A stretch of DNA of 64,000 nucleotides from Impatiens glandulifera (GCF_907164915.1 NC_061870.1:4058273-4122272); one strand, 5' to 3'. Positions 22,707 to 34,965 are shown, numbered from the stretch's first letter. Made by a program: numbers and translations. The notes: generated by a model from the sequence alone, not told the origin.

Positions 22707-23132
22707 TAGTCAAGTAGAAAAATTTAGAGTTCCTAGTTTGCATTCTTAAGAAATAATTAGTGAGTGCTTCAGCATCCCCACTCCCTAACCTCAATCTTTG
22801 TGGTTTTGTAATGAAATTTCTACATGGTCTCTTATTGAAAGACATGTTATCATACCCTCCAGCTTCCACTACATGGGATTGATATGTTTTGGTCATAGTT
22901 ATTCTAGCTTCCCGTTTGTATCAAATCTTCTCTTTGCATTTCCATATATTACTTTGTAGGATCTATGGAGTATCTTATAAGGGGGGCTTAATGTATGGTT
23001 GTGCTCAAGACATGCACTTGTTATCACATATTCCCCTTCATTACGAACAACTACATTAATCTTAGCTTTACAGTTTATCTTAGTTGTAGGTCTAGGTTGA
23101 AACTTAGTTTTGGCCTCGATTCTTTCATACAA

Positions 23133-23380
23133 CTCTTGGAATAAACAATGCTGAAGTATTTTTATTTACCACCTACATTTTTGGTCCCTAACTTGCTGAC
23201 GTCAAATCCAGTTGAGTGGACATATGATGTGTAGAAATCACGATCATCTTATTTGGAGGAAAATGGCATCCAATATTGGGAATTTGCTTACAAAAGGTCA
23301 TTACAAATTGGTCATGTTGAACTGAAAATATGTGTAGCTGAAAAAATGTGTCAATTTGAACAATTGTTCGGGACATAAAT
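23133..23380. other. 5' flank of FAR1-like pseudogene, edge of right palindromic array
   Basis: No gene. Its last ~16 bp (TTCGGGACATAAAT) are the beginning of the right palindromic array, which resumes after the solo LTR at 25546. Confidence 0.5.
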
Positions 23381-25545
23381 TGTAACACCCTAAAATTCAT
23401 ATTTGACCGAAAGCCTTCGGTCCTGGCCAAGACCAAGCAACCATGTGATTGGAAATTAGGACCGAAGCAAATCGGAGACTTAGTACTGATTATTTATATG
23501 TTAATATCGAAGATTTATGAGTTTGGGCCGAGGAAATATGTGTTAGGGCCGATAGTTATGTGTTAGGGCCTAGAATTATGTGTCAGGGCCGAGAAATATG
23601 GGTCAGGGCCGAGATATATGTGTTAGGAAAGAGTATATTTGTGTTAGGACCGAGAATATATGTGTTAGGAACGATATATATGTGTTATGACCGTGAATAT
23701 ATGTGTTAGGACCGTGAGTATATGTGTTAGGACCGAGAAGACCGAGAGGGTCCGACCGATAGGGTCTGACCGAGGGAGATCCGACCGAGACTTATACTTT
23801 TGTTTTGCTTTGCCACCTCATGCTTAAGTACACCTCATGCTTAAGTACACCTCATGCTTAAATACACCTCATGCTTAAGTACACCTCATGCTTAAGTACA
23901 CATCATGCTTAATTACACCTCATGCTTAAGTACACCTCATGCTTAATTACACCTCATGCTTAAATACACCTCATGCTAAGTACACCTCATGCTAAGTACA
24001 CCTCATGCTTAAGAACACCTCATGCTTAGCCACCACATGCTAGGATATGCCCATGATTTATTATCTTAAGTGTTAAGTATAATCCACCTCATGCTTCACC
24101 CACCCATACCATGACAAGTAGGTGACCAGCCCCTTCATCACCTTTTTATTAATCACATGCTTAGGACCAGCAGGTGACAAGCTGGTGACCAACCTATTTA
24201 TTTATACCCATGCTTAGGACCATCAGGTGACAAGCTGGTGACCAACCTATTTATCCTTTCCATGCTTATGACCAGCAGGTGACAAGCCCTCTACATTAGT
24301 AAATTATGCTCCCCATGCTTTGACAAGTCTATGACCAACCCCCTTAATAATTAAGTATCCACCTCATGCTTCATTAACCGACCTTAGTTTTTATATATAT
24401 GTGCATCAACGTGGATTGATTAAATAATATCAATTTCACCTTCCCTCTTCACTAAGAATCACTAGAAGCCCTTGAAGAACAGCCGCTCTTCAAGCTAGAT
24501 CAAACCTTAGCATCTTCAAAGTATAAGGCAAGAAAACCTTTCTGTTTCACTCTTTAGAAACCCACACTTGTTTATATAATCCATGTATATTCTATAAATT
24601 ATGCATACTGTTTTTATAGCATGATTTCATTGCATAATCATATCTTTAAAGATGAACCAAGTATGATCTGTTTCAAAAAGATATTCTGTTTTCCAAAGGC
24701 TGATCTGTTTTATAAACAAGGGTCTGTTTTCTAAAAGAAGGGTCTGTTTTATAAAGTATGAAACGTTTTATGGAATCATTGTGAACAAGGATGTATGAGT
24801 ATTGACGGAATGGGAGGAGGGCTACTCAGGATGAGCTCTGGTAGTCTGATTCCAAAATATGTGCTGGGGTTTCTATTGGGACTGAACTTCTGGTATGAGC
24901 TCTAGAAGATCCTACCCACACAGACAAGTGTCTATTCAGGTTGTGGACTTTAGGGATAGACTCCGAAGAGTGCCCTTCTAGGTGTCTATAAAGGTTGTGG
25001 ACTTTAGGGATAGACTCCGAAGAGTGCCCTTCCAACTATGTGCTCAACAGGATTCCTAACTTTCAGGATCAGCTCTGAATTGTAAAGGGCCAACTATGTG
25101 CTCAAGATCTTACTGTATTTTCACAAGTGATGCTATACTTTACAAACCAGCAAGTGGATCCAAAGAATCTTTTAAAATGTCTTTTCTACAATCTGTTTTA
25201 TAACTTGCTGGGTCTTTAGACTCACTATGCTTGTGTGGTGTAGGTACACAGCTTTAGACTTTATTTGAGAAGTGAAGGGAGGCTTGGAGTGGGGCAAGGT
25301 GCGGGGATGTGTGTGAAAGGAGGGACCAAGGCAGAAGACCAAGTCCTCTGTTGGGTCTTTTATTTAACGTCTGTATTTTATAAGCAAAGGACCTTGTCTT
25401 GTTTTTATAAACTGGAATTTTGTAGCACCACTTTTATACTTAACAAAACGCTTCCGCAACGTTTCTGTTTTTCCTCTTAAGTTTGCACGGTCTCAAAGCA
25501 CGTCCCTCACTCGGTCTGAGTAGATTAGGAGTGAGGGGTGTCACA
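23381..25545. mobile_element. Solo LTR, ~2.17 kb (TGTAACACCC ... GGGTGTCACA)
   Basis: The block begins TGTAACACCC and ends GGGTGTCACA, imperfect terminal inverted repeats with TG/CA ends typical of plant gypsy LTRs. It is flanked by the same 5 bp, TAAAT (23376-23380 and 25546-25550), a classic target duplication. No internal domain is present, so it is a solo LTR left by LTR-LTR recombination. It carries three internal repeats: ATGTGTTAGGACCGAGA-type (23510-23770), CACCTCATGCTTAAGTA (23815-24030), and a duplicated ~56-bp block with TTGTGGACTTTAGGG near 24930-25030. Confidence 0.88.
23815..24030. repeat. 17-bp minisatellite CACCTCATGCTTAAGTA
   Basis: About twelve copies of a 17-bp unit, with single-base changes (AAGT, AATT, AAAT) and two copies that lost a T pair. 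It lies inside the solo LTR. Confidence 0.9.
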
Positions 25546-25550
25546 TAAAT

Positions 25551-25835
25551 GCCCTGAACATGCATAATTTCAGGAGAAAACATCCTGAAAATGTTCATAT
25601 TCAGGACAAAAATGTCTCGATTATGAAAACTTTCAAGATATAAACGTTCTGAACATGCACATTTTCGGGACGTTTTTGTCCCAAACATGCACATTTTCCG
25701 GACGTAAATGTCCAGAACATGAACATTTTTTGGATGTTTTGTCCTGAATATGCACATTTTCAGGACAAAACGTCCCGAAAATATTTTCTCCCAATAATGT
25801 GCATGTTCGAGACATTTTCACCACCTCCAACCAAA
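25551..25835. repeat. Palindromic repeat array (right array)
   Basis: About seven ~40-bp units of the same family as 16740-17105, such as ACATTTTCGGGACGTTTTTG followed by TCCCAAACATGC. Here the linker usually reads GAACATGCACATTTTC, the reverse complement of the dominant left-array linker, so the arrays are inverted relative to each other. The array was split by the solo LTR at 23381-25545. Confidence 0.75.
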
Positions 25836-27389
25836 AATCTCCCTAAACATTTGCACCAGATACTAATATTTATGTGACTTTAATTATTTTCTTCCACAGA
25901 CATATGTACCTTTCGAGCTCAATGGACGATTGAGCTTCATCTACTATGATATTGTCTTTGATGATTTCTGGAACATTAAACATGAATAACTTCGTTATCA
26001 TACAAATAAAAAATAAAATAAATGTTTTGTATAAGTAGATATCAAAAATATACCATGAGCTAGGATTTTGGGTTTGTAAAAGATTTTCGCTGGAGAGATT
26101 TGAGAGAGAAATAATTTGATGATCGAAGTTTGGGATTGAATTTATACCAAATAATTTCTTTCTCTTTCACATGTGACAGGCCACGTTGGATTTGTGTATT
26201 CACTTTCGTTGCTCCTATTATTCCTCTTAAGATAATATTACTAAGAAAAAAAATTAATAAAAGAAATAGGTCACCTCCTTTGTTAATGCTGACTCACACT
26301 GATGTTAAGGTGATAACTTAAAATTCTGGTTATTTTTTGCATTCTTCGACAAACCATCCTCTCTCAACTTTGGGTGCACTAGATTCTAGTTTCAGTGTTT
26401 ATGTAATAATTTGTCTTATTAATTTTTGTAAAAATTTTAATCAAATACTTTTTGTGTTTAAACGAATTTTTTTTCTCTAGAATAAACTGGAATGAATAAA
26501 CTAAGTATTAAACGTAATCTTATTAAATATATTGAAATAAGTTGAATAAGCTTAAGCGAATCAAACTTACCATTTATATCATGATAAAAGCGACTAAGCT
26601 AGCCATTTTTTAATTCAACAAAATATATTCTTTAGTAACTCAAAAGTCTTAGAATAAATGTGGGGAAGGAGCTCAAATCTCCACCTTCCTAAGTATAAAT
26701 TTATTGGCAATGAAGTGAATCACTCGTGCTCTTTTTAAAAATATTTATGAGTTTAGATTTTAAACTGAAATCATACAAAAATAATATTTGAATGTGTATC
26801 TAATAACCAGATATATATGCTTGAAAATAATTTTTTTTAATTTTTAATTTTTGATAATTATCATTTTATATGTTTACTTTATCAAATTACACTACCTTCA
26901 AATGCATTATTTATAATTTAATTCTTCAAATAATTCTTTTGAACACTCAACGTTCTAACTTTTGGTTAGACTGGACCCATTTAAAAATAATTTATAAAGT
27001 TATAAATGAATTTCAATGTAAAAATTTATGAATATATATATATATACATATAATTAAATATAAAATCCCAACATATTATCAAATTTAGATTAACAACGAA
27101 AATATTTTCAAATAAATTTCTCTAGATTTTCTTTTCCAGACTCAATTTCAAAAGGTGTTTCCATACTAGCATATCAATTAGTCCTACAATAAACATGTGG
27201 ATTGTTAAACCAAACTTGTAATAGACTCTTCAATATCATGTCTAAATATTATGAGCAAAAACAAAACTTTAAATGCTCCTCCATGATGTCCTCACCTCAA
27301 TGACAGCCCAATTTAGACAACATATCTGATTTTCGCTAATGAATCAAAAGAACTTCAATCTTGATTTCAACGGGTTTACTAGCGTGACC
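25836..27389. other. AT-rich 3' flank of TrmO-like gene, no gene seen
   Basis: No convincing reading frame. A (TA)n run lies near 27030. A tRNA-like box-B word on the minus strand near 26665 is too weak to call a SINE. Confidence 0.5.
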
Positions 27390-30300
27390 CTAAATATCCT
27401 CATTCAGATTTGTCGGCTTCAAAAGTATATCCGATACAAGAGATGGGCGAGTCAACTTCTCTACAATAACATTGTCCTTGGAATCTATTGTGTATGAGAC
27501 ATCAAGACCCTCCAAAATCAAGTGATAAACAGTAACACTTGAAGGAAGAGAATCATGCTGTTCAGTTTCATGATAATCAGAAGCTGCTTCATCTTGATTT
27601 TCATCCAAATCTGAACAATTGTCAATTGTTCCACCATTTTCTCTAGTAACCGAACCGTGGTACCTAATTCGTTGAGAAAGTGATCGAATATCCCAAGAGA
27701 GCACCTGTCTGATCAAACTCTTGAATTCATCTGCTGATTTATAAAGTGACTTCTTTTCCTGAAGCATAAAATTCATTGGTCAGCCAAAATAAACAACGAA
27801 ATTACAGTTCATGATTTTGCATATTGGGTCTCACCTGTTTTATCCAACAGTCAGATAATGAAGCAGCAAATCCATCAGAAAAGTTAATTGACGCCACTGA
27901 TAATAACTTGTCCTCCTGTTCAGCCATTAAACTTTTCAGTTCTTAATCCATAATTTCAAGAAATTAAATATTTCACATTGAAGCATACATTCACCCATGA
28001 TGGCACGGTTGCCTCTTGATTACTGTCACAATAAGGTAGATATGGTTTGATATCAAGAACAGGCTGTCACACGAAAAGAAACATGAGATGAAACTCAAAT
28101 GAATATTATGAAAGCTTCTATAAAGCATTTGAAAGCCATGGTCTTAACTGTTCCATCAACCAAATCCACACCAGAGAATAGAACAGCATTTCCTTGCACT
28201 TCCTCCACCTAACTTGCCAAAAAACAAAAAGGAAGGTAGCAAATGGATCAAATACATGTCTAGAATGACAACAATTGATTTATTTTTTTTGAATTTAAAG
28301 GAGAACTAGCATGACACTTCACGACCATGGTTCCCCAACCCGTGACATTTTGGTCTCTTAAGCCGACTCTTACCACTGGGCTAATTTGGTGGGATCATTT
28401 TTCAATATTAATATATGTAAATTATAAAATTAATAAAATACATTAAAATAAAGCATTTTAATGACTATTCATAAGAGATGGAATTGGAATTCCTTCCTGC
28501 TTAAAAGGAATTGAAGCTTTGAGAATAACAATTCCAATTCTAAGGGCTTGATTGAAATGGGGTTATTTCAAACTAAGCATTTTTCTTTTATAGAAAAAGA
28601 ATTGTTTGATGAGAATATTCTTACGGGTATGTTTGGATGGAAAGAATTGTAATTAGAACAGAATTAGAAATATAACTAAATTTCTAATTCTGCATTGAAT
28701 AGTAATTCAATGTCTATGTTTGGGAAAAACAGATAATTGTAAATTTTAAGAGATTTTTAAAAATTTCTTCTTACTTTTTTTGCTCATAGGAATCTAAAAC
28801 TCAATTTCAAACATAACCAAACACAACTTTAACGAAATATGTGATTAAGAATTGAGGGACAAAGTGGGGCTCGAGGTACTCAAGTATGGCAGGGTTGAAA
28901 GGTGTGCTTAAGAATTGAAATTGCTAGATAATTTAAGTGGAATTTAAAATAAACGAAATATATTTATCTTAATTCCATTAGAATTCAAAATTCAATTCCA
29001 CCTTTTAATTGCTTAAACAAACAAAATAACTGGATTGGCACCAACAATTCCAATGCTAATGCCAATTCATCAATAACCAAACAGGCCTAATATTTCATAT
29101 TTTTAAATATAGTAAAGAATGAAGTAACCGTATTTTTCTATTAGTTAATAATATGATGAAAGAAAGAATTAATTATGCAATGTTGGTTTAATTGTATTTA
29201 ATCCAAATAAAAATGCCCATTCTTTATTTTTAGTCCTAAAACAAACAATGGAAATAAAAATGGATCCTCAATTCTAATTCTACCATAACCAAACAGAGCT
29301 TAAAAGACAATTCTCATCCTTTACCTTTGCCACAGTAAGGCCTATCGGGCATGGACGATGTGGAGACCTTGTTGCAAACACACCCATCTTTCCCCCTTTC
29401 AATTTGGGTACTCTCACCTATATGCAACAAGGCAATATAATGAGACTATTTGGGAGAACTAGAAGTCAAATAAAAAATCAAATATACCAAATATGAGCAA
29501 TTGCCTTTGCTTTGAACTTGGAATGTGATGGATTCTTCCATAACTTTTCAAGATTTGTATTCATATGAAAAACATATATAATCCAGCAATGTGAGTATTC
29601 TTCAAGACCCTCGAGACAAGCAGGGGGAACTCGAGCTTGATTGAAATTAAGGCGTGCTCTAGCAAGAGGTACAAGCAAAGGTTGCCTAGGCGTACCATTC
29701 CTGTTCAAAGAAAAGATATGTATCATATTATCAATGACCATAACAAACTAATCACAAGTCAAGGAATAAGGACACATTCATGTTCAAAGAAAAAAGGTTT
29801 TTTGGGATTATTTTAAATTAATAAAATGACCTTCTGTATGTAAAATTATAAGGGTATTGATATGAGCCTTGTTCAAGCATAGTGTTTGTTCAGAAAGACA
29901 GAAAGAATTTAGGGAGAAAGGGAAAAGAGATATGAAATAGAGACAGGGAGATAGAGTGTACTTCAATGGCATTAATCTGTACAAAAATAAGAATCAATTA
30001 GAGAGTACTTCAGTACAAATACGACGTTTGACATTAAATGAGTTGGACATGAGGTGGAATCAACATGTACTTTGGTATTTTGATTGACAAATTAAGTGAT
30101 TTGAAGATTGAAATGATAGGTGATATGATCAAGGGATTTTTTGGAGTAATTAATTTTTCAAGTATCTCATCTAGTTGTGGTTGAGATCACGAATTGAAAT
30201 AGAACATAGTTACACACAAATTCAGAAAATTTATTGACAGTTTCTAATCTAGATCCAGAAAGTGAATACAACTGGGCCCATTGTATACTTTTTTTCAGCT

Positions 30301-31268
30301 TCCCTCTTTTTCTGCAGGGTAGGAGGTGAGATCCGAACTAAGCAACAGGATACAAGGCATGACATATATGACAGGAAAAAACAAAGATAACCAAGCTGGC
30401 TCTGAGTTATGTCATCTTTCTCGTTATAAAATTCAATCACTAGTTGCACCCAGATCAAGTCAAATATCACAACAAAACACAGAACTGACCACATTTCCCA
30501 TATATTACACTACATTACAAATTGAATCCCCATTGAGTATTTCAATGACACTTTGAACTAGTAACATGGGATAGCCAAATTTTATTGCTACAAGTGAGAA
30601 AGACAACATAATTAAGTTGTTTAAAGCTCACTAGAGATTGCATAAGAAACATATGCTGATTTAGGCCTCCATCTTGCTAAAAAATCATATAAAGAAAATT
30701 CTGAAATAACATATGATTTCCCCTCCCCACTGTCATTATTTGCACAAGCTAAAAAGAATGTGAAATCTCATTTTAATTCAAGTTACCTGGTAGAGAAGCA
30801 TGATTGGATGATACCAATGGGTGTAACTGGGTAACAGGTTGAGTCGAAACTGTCAGACTTTTGTTGGCTTAGAGTTTTCCTCAAAGCCTATTAACAAAAT
30901 CAAAAACAAAAACACCATTAGCTAAAGTAAATGTGATTGATTGATTGATTGACTAGTTCATCATAAGCAAAAACACACCTGCTGAGATCGAATTCGACCT
31001 TGTCTCTCAGCAGCACAATTGTTTACAGATGACTTGAGAGCTAACTCAAGCTCTCGAACCCTTTTCTCATATACTTTTGATTTTCTTCTCCAGATAAAAA
31101 CTATAAACAAACACGGAGATAATTGAACTCATAAGAGGTTCACTTCAATAAGAAAGAAGAATATAGAGAAGAAAATAAAATGAAAGTGTTAAGCGTACCG
31201 GAGACAGTGGCGACGGCCAATGTTAATGAAAGTGTGATCCATTTCGAAGTGCCGTTGGTGGCAAACAT
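27390..31268 (-). CDS. TrmO-like tRNA (N6-threonylcarbamoyl-A37) methyltransferase, 9 exons
   Basis: I model nine minus-strand exons: 31268-31199, 31100-30979, 30887-30787, 29700-29505, 29417-29325, 28208-28149, 28063-27995, 27915-27835 and 27758-27390. All are phase-compatible and give 386 residues. The family is the TsaA/TrmO (YaeB) SAM-dependent methyltransferase fold, which N6-methylates threonylcarbamoyl-A37 in tRNA. Family motifs are present: PVTPIGIIQS, GTPRQPLLVPLARARL, EEYSHCWIIYVFH, VPKLKGGKMGVFATRSPHRP and GVDLVDGTPVLDIKPYLPY. The N-terminus has a hydrophobic segment (WITLSLTLAVATVSVFIW, residues ~10-27) and then a basic coiled region, suggesting a membrane anchor or organelle targeting. 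All introns are GT-AG except intron 4, which needs GC at 29504-29503. The nearest GT would create an immediate stop. No internal stop is seen, so the gene looks intact. Confidence 0.9.
28209..29324 (-). other. Large intron 5 of TrmO-like gene with inserted repeats
   Basis: This 1.1-kb intron is larger than its neighbours because it contains a SINE-like segment (about 28290-28395). It also contains AT-rich sequence with AATTCCAATTC words and CCAAACAGGCC / CCAAACAGAGC endings (28450-29305), typical of plant hAT- or Harbinger-like MITEs. I could not delimit terminal repeats for the latter. Confidence 0.5.
28290..28395 (-). repeat. tRNA-derived SINE-like segment
   Basis: The minus strand reads TTAGCCCAGTGGTAAGAG, a good pol III box A. 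It is followed ~35 bp later by GGGTTGGGGAACC, a degenerate box B, and then TTCTCCTTTAAATTC. It lies in intron 5 of the TrmO-like gene. The SINE body and target duplication were not resolved. Confidence 0.5.
29741..30786 (-). other. Intron 3 of TrmO-like gene
   Basis: The intron spans 29701-30786 and carries no recognisable domain or terminal repeat. Short open stretches in it are not conserved-looking. Splice sites are GTAACTT (donor) and TTGAACAG (acceptor). Confidence 0.55.
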
Positions 31269-32415
31269 CTGCTAAGTCTGAGCCTAACTAAGACTGAGAG
31301 AGATCCGCCGCACAACGGAGTACGGAACCACCAAGAGACGAACAGCTGAAAAGTGAAAATCGGATCTTTTGGGCCTTGAAGGCAAGAAAGACCATTTATT
31401 TATTTACTTACCGTAATAGAAGAAGGAACGATTGAGTATTTGGGTTGGGCCTCTCTCTCTCTTACGTTGAGTAAAAGAAAGAATAGTGAAATTGAACAAA
31501 AACAACTTTTTCCTCCTTATAGGCAGCAGGCATTACATGACTGATTTGTTTTGTTTCTATGGCCGAGAAGATAAGATAGTTAATTGGAATTGAGGGGGCC
31601 TGACATCAATTGCTTGTTTGATTTGCTTGCTGCTTTTCAGCAATCATCAATGGAAAAGTGATGGAGAACATGAAATATTCGAAAAGTGGGTCTAACTTTA
31701 GAGGTTCATAGTTTCAACGAAAATGCCAATATAGACATGATAGGTCTTAGTAGAAGGAGGACGGGGTCTTTGATGTCTCCTTGCAAATGGGGCCAACGTT
31801 ACGTTGATTGTTTTCTCACTCTTTCTTACTTATGATGATGAACAAGAAAAGAGCTTTACTCTCGAAAATCATCATGCCTTTCCTCTATGATTGTTATTAC
31901 AATTGACGACGTCCATTTATGTTGATATTCGTTGAATTTTAATTCCATTCCAAATTTTTTTCTTCATTATTAACAAACACAATCATCAAACTAGACTAGT
32001 CATCGATTATTTGGATAATTAAATAATTTATTCTATGCAAGTTATTTGTTTTATAGTTATTTTTATTAAACTAAGTGGAAATTAAGAGTTTGTTTAAGAT
32101 AAATGCCTATTTGTAAATTTATAAAATTTGGAGTTTATTTAGTAAAAAATTACTTAAATTGATATTATTTATATATTATTATTATTATTTTGTATAAAAT
32201 TAATTATAAAACATATTATTATTATTATTATTTATATAAATTAATTAAAAAAACAAATGACATTAAAAGAGAGTAATAGTTATAAATAATTATTAGTTTA
32301 TTTATTTAAATAATAACTTATTTTAGAATTTATAAATATAAATTCATTTTTTTAAATAGTAAAATTAAAATAATTTATAAATTCGTAAAATATTTAAAAT
32401 TAGAAGATTTAAAGT
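31269..32415. other. 5' flank of TrmO-like gene
   Basis: This is upstream DNA of the minus-strand gene whose ATG is at 31268. A CT-rich stretch (CCTCTCTCTCTCTTACG, plus strand, 31451-31467) is near the likely promoter. No clear TATA element was chosen. The rest is AT-rich with no gene. Confidence 0.4.
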
Positions 32416-32419
32416 TTAA

Positions 32420-33240
32420 TATTGGTATTACTTGCGTTTGCGTTGGAAATTAAAATCCGGGGACCAAGTCTCCCAGGTCTAGGACCGAGCATCCTGAGTT
32501 TGAGACCGAGCCTCCCGAACCCGGGACCGAGCTCTCTAGTCCCTTTGACTCATACGACCCGAGCCCTAGTCCAGACCACCCTGGTCTTGACCAAGCCCGA
32601 CCGAGCCTAGATCTGTTAAACCGAACCCAAACCCTAGGATTCCGATCCTAAGGCCTATTTAGTTCCACTTTTCAAAATCCAAAATTAGTTTTGTAATTTT
32701 AGAACCCAAATCTATTTTCAAATAATCTCAAAAGGTTAGAAAATGATATTTTATATTTTCGGGATATTTCAAAAACTAATATTTTGACTAAGGCCCTGTT
32801 TGGAATTTCTATTTAAATTCTAGAACATTCCTATAACATTTTTAGGTTTTGTTAAACTTAATACTAGTGCAACAGGTACACACCCCCTTTTAATAATTTT
32901 GTACAATTATTTATCCCATCTACACATATCATTGTTTAGGACCCTCCAGACTACTAAAATAGAATAAAATGTTATGAATATTTTTTTTTTTAAATAGCTA
33001 GAGTACTTTTTTTTAAAATAAATGTTGTCATTTGACGGGCGCGGAGGATTTAGCGCGAAAGCCCTTTCTCGAGCATAACTAAGACACAAACCCTTATAGA
33101 AATTTTGGTATAAATACGTTTATACACGTATCATTTTATTGATTTTCATAAAATCACTTGGCGACTCTGATTTCAAATAATAATCTTTTTAAACTAATTG
33201 TGTTTAATTAACTTGAACCGGGTTTTGGTCAAATGATTAT
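32420..33240. repeat. Probable degenerate gypsy LTR fragment
   Basis: From 32455 to 32610 the words GGACCGAGC / TCCCGGGTC recur (a GC-rich island in AT-rich DNA). From 33100 to 33180 there is TTTTCATAAAATCACTTGGCGACTCTG; the CTTGGCGACTCTG part resembles the LTR-end/primer-binding junction of plant Tat-type gypsy elements. Ends are not defined. Confidence 0.35.
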
Positions 33241-34885
33241 TTGGCCCCCAGATTATTAAAATTTGAAAAAAAATAATAATTATTTTTACATAATTAATTC
33301 CAAAGCTCTCGGGCATTATTCTAAAAAAATTTTAAAATAATGTTTTCTTTTTAAAGAAGTCTGGCATGCAAACCACGGTTGAAATACATCGAATCTCGAG
33401 TCACCCTGTGATGTATTTTCTCGTATTGTCACACGTTTACGACAATATTGTTTTAGGCTTTTATTTTAATTATTTTGGGACAGATGAAAACAACATTTAT
33501 CTTAAATAATTATTTAATTTACTTTTTATTTTTATTTTAAATTTATGAATACAACCATTATTAAAAATAATTATTTAAATTTTTATAAATTAAAAAAGGT
33601 TGGATTTTAGTTTTTACAATAACTAATTGGAATTACAATTTTATTTGATAAATAAAATTATTAAATAAATATTAACAATAAAAAATTATAAGCTAGTAAG
33701 ATGTTGGGATGTGTTTATCATAAATTTTCTTTGATAACATTTTATTTTTTTAATTATTTATGTAGTTAATAAATCAATTAAAATATCAAAATATTTTTAT
33801 TTTATTTTTATAAAAAACAAAATTTAAATATAAAAAACATTATAATAATTCAATCAATTAAAAATTTTAAAACTTTATTATTATTATTTTTTAATATTAA
33901 GTAACCCAACATCAAATAGTATTTTGTATATATAATATATAAATAAAATTTCTTTGAGATATTCTATTGTATTTAAAGTCACTATTTTAGTTGAAGTAAA
34001 ACATGATTTAATTTGAAATTTAACATACTCAAAACACACACTTTTGGCCTTTATCTAAAAAGGTGAAAAGAACTGCCTTTTAGACATCTTTCTTTGCTAA
34101 CTGCTTCCTTTTAGAATTTTAATATTTGAAAGCAACTTTCCCTCTTTTCATGGTAATTATTTTTTATTTTTTAAGGAAATAATTCCAACTTTTTCCTTAA
34201 AGTCTTGTTTGATTTGGATTATTTCAGATTATTTTTTAATAGTTTATTTTTCAATCACAGCATTTAAGAATATTTTGATGTCCATCAGATATTATATAGA
34301 ATGAAACATTTTTTATATAAATTTTGTACTAGTATTCTTGTTTGCTTATTATAATCAACATTAACATCTCTCGTTCAAAAACATGATTTATATTTGTTTA
34401 ATTGTTTTGAATTATTTAAATAATTCAAACATATCAAATATCATTTTACTTTTAAAATATTATATATTTTAAATTATTATTTTTTATTTTATTTATATAT
34501 ATCAATATTATTTATTTATTTTTTATTAAAAATAAATTATCAAAATTATCAAAAAAATCATTATTTTTCTCTCCTTTCATGTTATTCAAATAATCTCAAT
34601 CCGAAGAATCGTTGTTTTTTTTTCTCTTCCATGTTATGTGTTATTAATGCTACCTAGCAATTTTTTTTAATTTGAACAGTTTAAAACAAAATTATCATAA
34701 TCATATACCCACCATCATATACCCACCATCGTATAAAAAATTATCATCTTTTTTTTACCTCTCCTTTTTACCGACCTTGATTTATCAACTCACTTATATC
34801 AACCAACAATCTTATTTTCACTCATCTACCAACTCACTTCTGTCAACCAACATATTATTTATTCTCTCTTTATAATTATTGTAAA
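33241..34885. other. AT-rich intergenic DNA, no gene seen
   Basis: Dominated by A/T runs. A short open stretch at 34672-34875 is low-complexity (Ser/Leu/Tyr-rich) and not gene-like. Confidence 0.5.
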
Positions 34886-34889
34886 TTTG

Positions 34890-34965
34890 CACCAAGTGTC
34901 ATTGGAACTCTCAATCTTTTTTATGCATGATGAACACTTAATCATTACACCAATTATAATTTTTT
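34890..34965 (-). repeat. SINE-like pol III promoter segment
   Basis: The minus strand reads AATTGGTGTAATGATTAAGTG (box A-like) and about 30 bp later GAGAGTTCCAATGAC (box B-like). The spacing fits a tRNA-derived SINE head. Body and target duplication not resolved. Confidence 0.4.

Larger units (their letters stand above)
17860..23132 (-). pseudogene. FAR1/FHY3-related (MULE-derived transposase) pseudogene, split by nested copia element
   Basis: Reading the minus strand from 23132, the N-terminal part shows the FAR1 DNA-binding domain (INCKAKINVVV, EYVITSACLEHNHTLSP), then MTKTYQSHVVEAGGYDNM and RLRLGSGDAEALTNYFL up to about 22710. Here a copia element (18653-22706) interrupts the gene. The transposase core resumes at 18652 with VFWANGRCR, ITFDTTYLTNRYDMPFA (containing the catalytic-type Asp) and GVNHYGQSILLGYDLL, followed by decayed core, ERFKWIHVYEKGQF, SESMNAFFDNYVQSK and SFNSIIRT near 17950. 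Stops, frameshifts and the insertion make it non-functional. FAR1/FHY3 proteins are transcription factors domesticated from MULE transposases. The flanking repeat arrays suggest this copy was still part of a transposon rather than a host gene. Confidence 0.85.

Noticed and set aside
26640..26740. A further SINE
   Set aside because: Only a weak box B-like word was found, with no convincing box A.
29478..29504. Extension of TrmO-like exon 4 to the GT at 29478 region
   Set aside because: Joining from that GT gives an immediate stop and loses the conserved VRVPKL continuation. The GC donor keeps the family motif.
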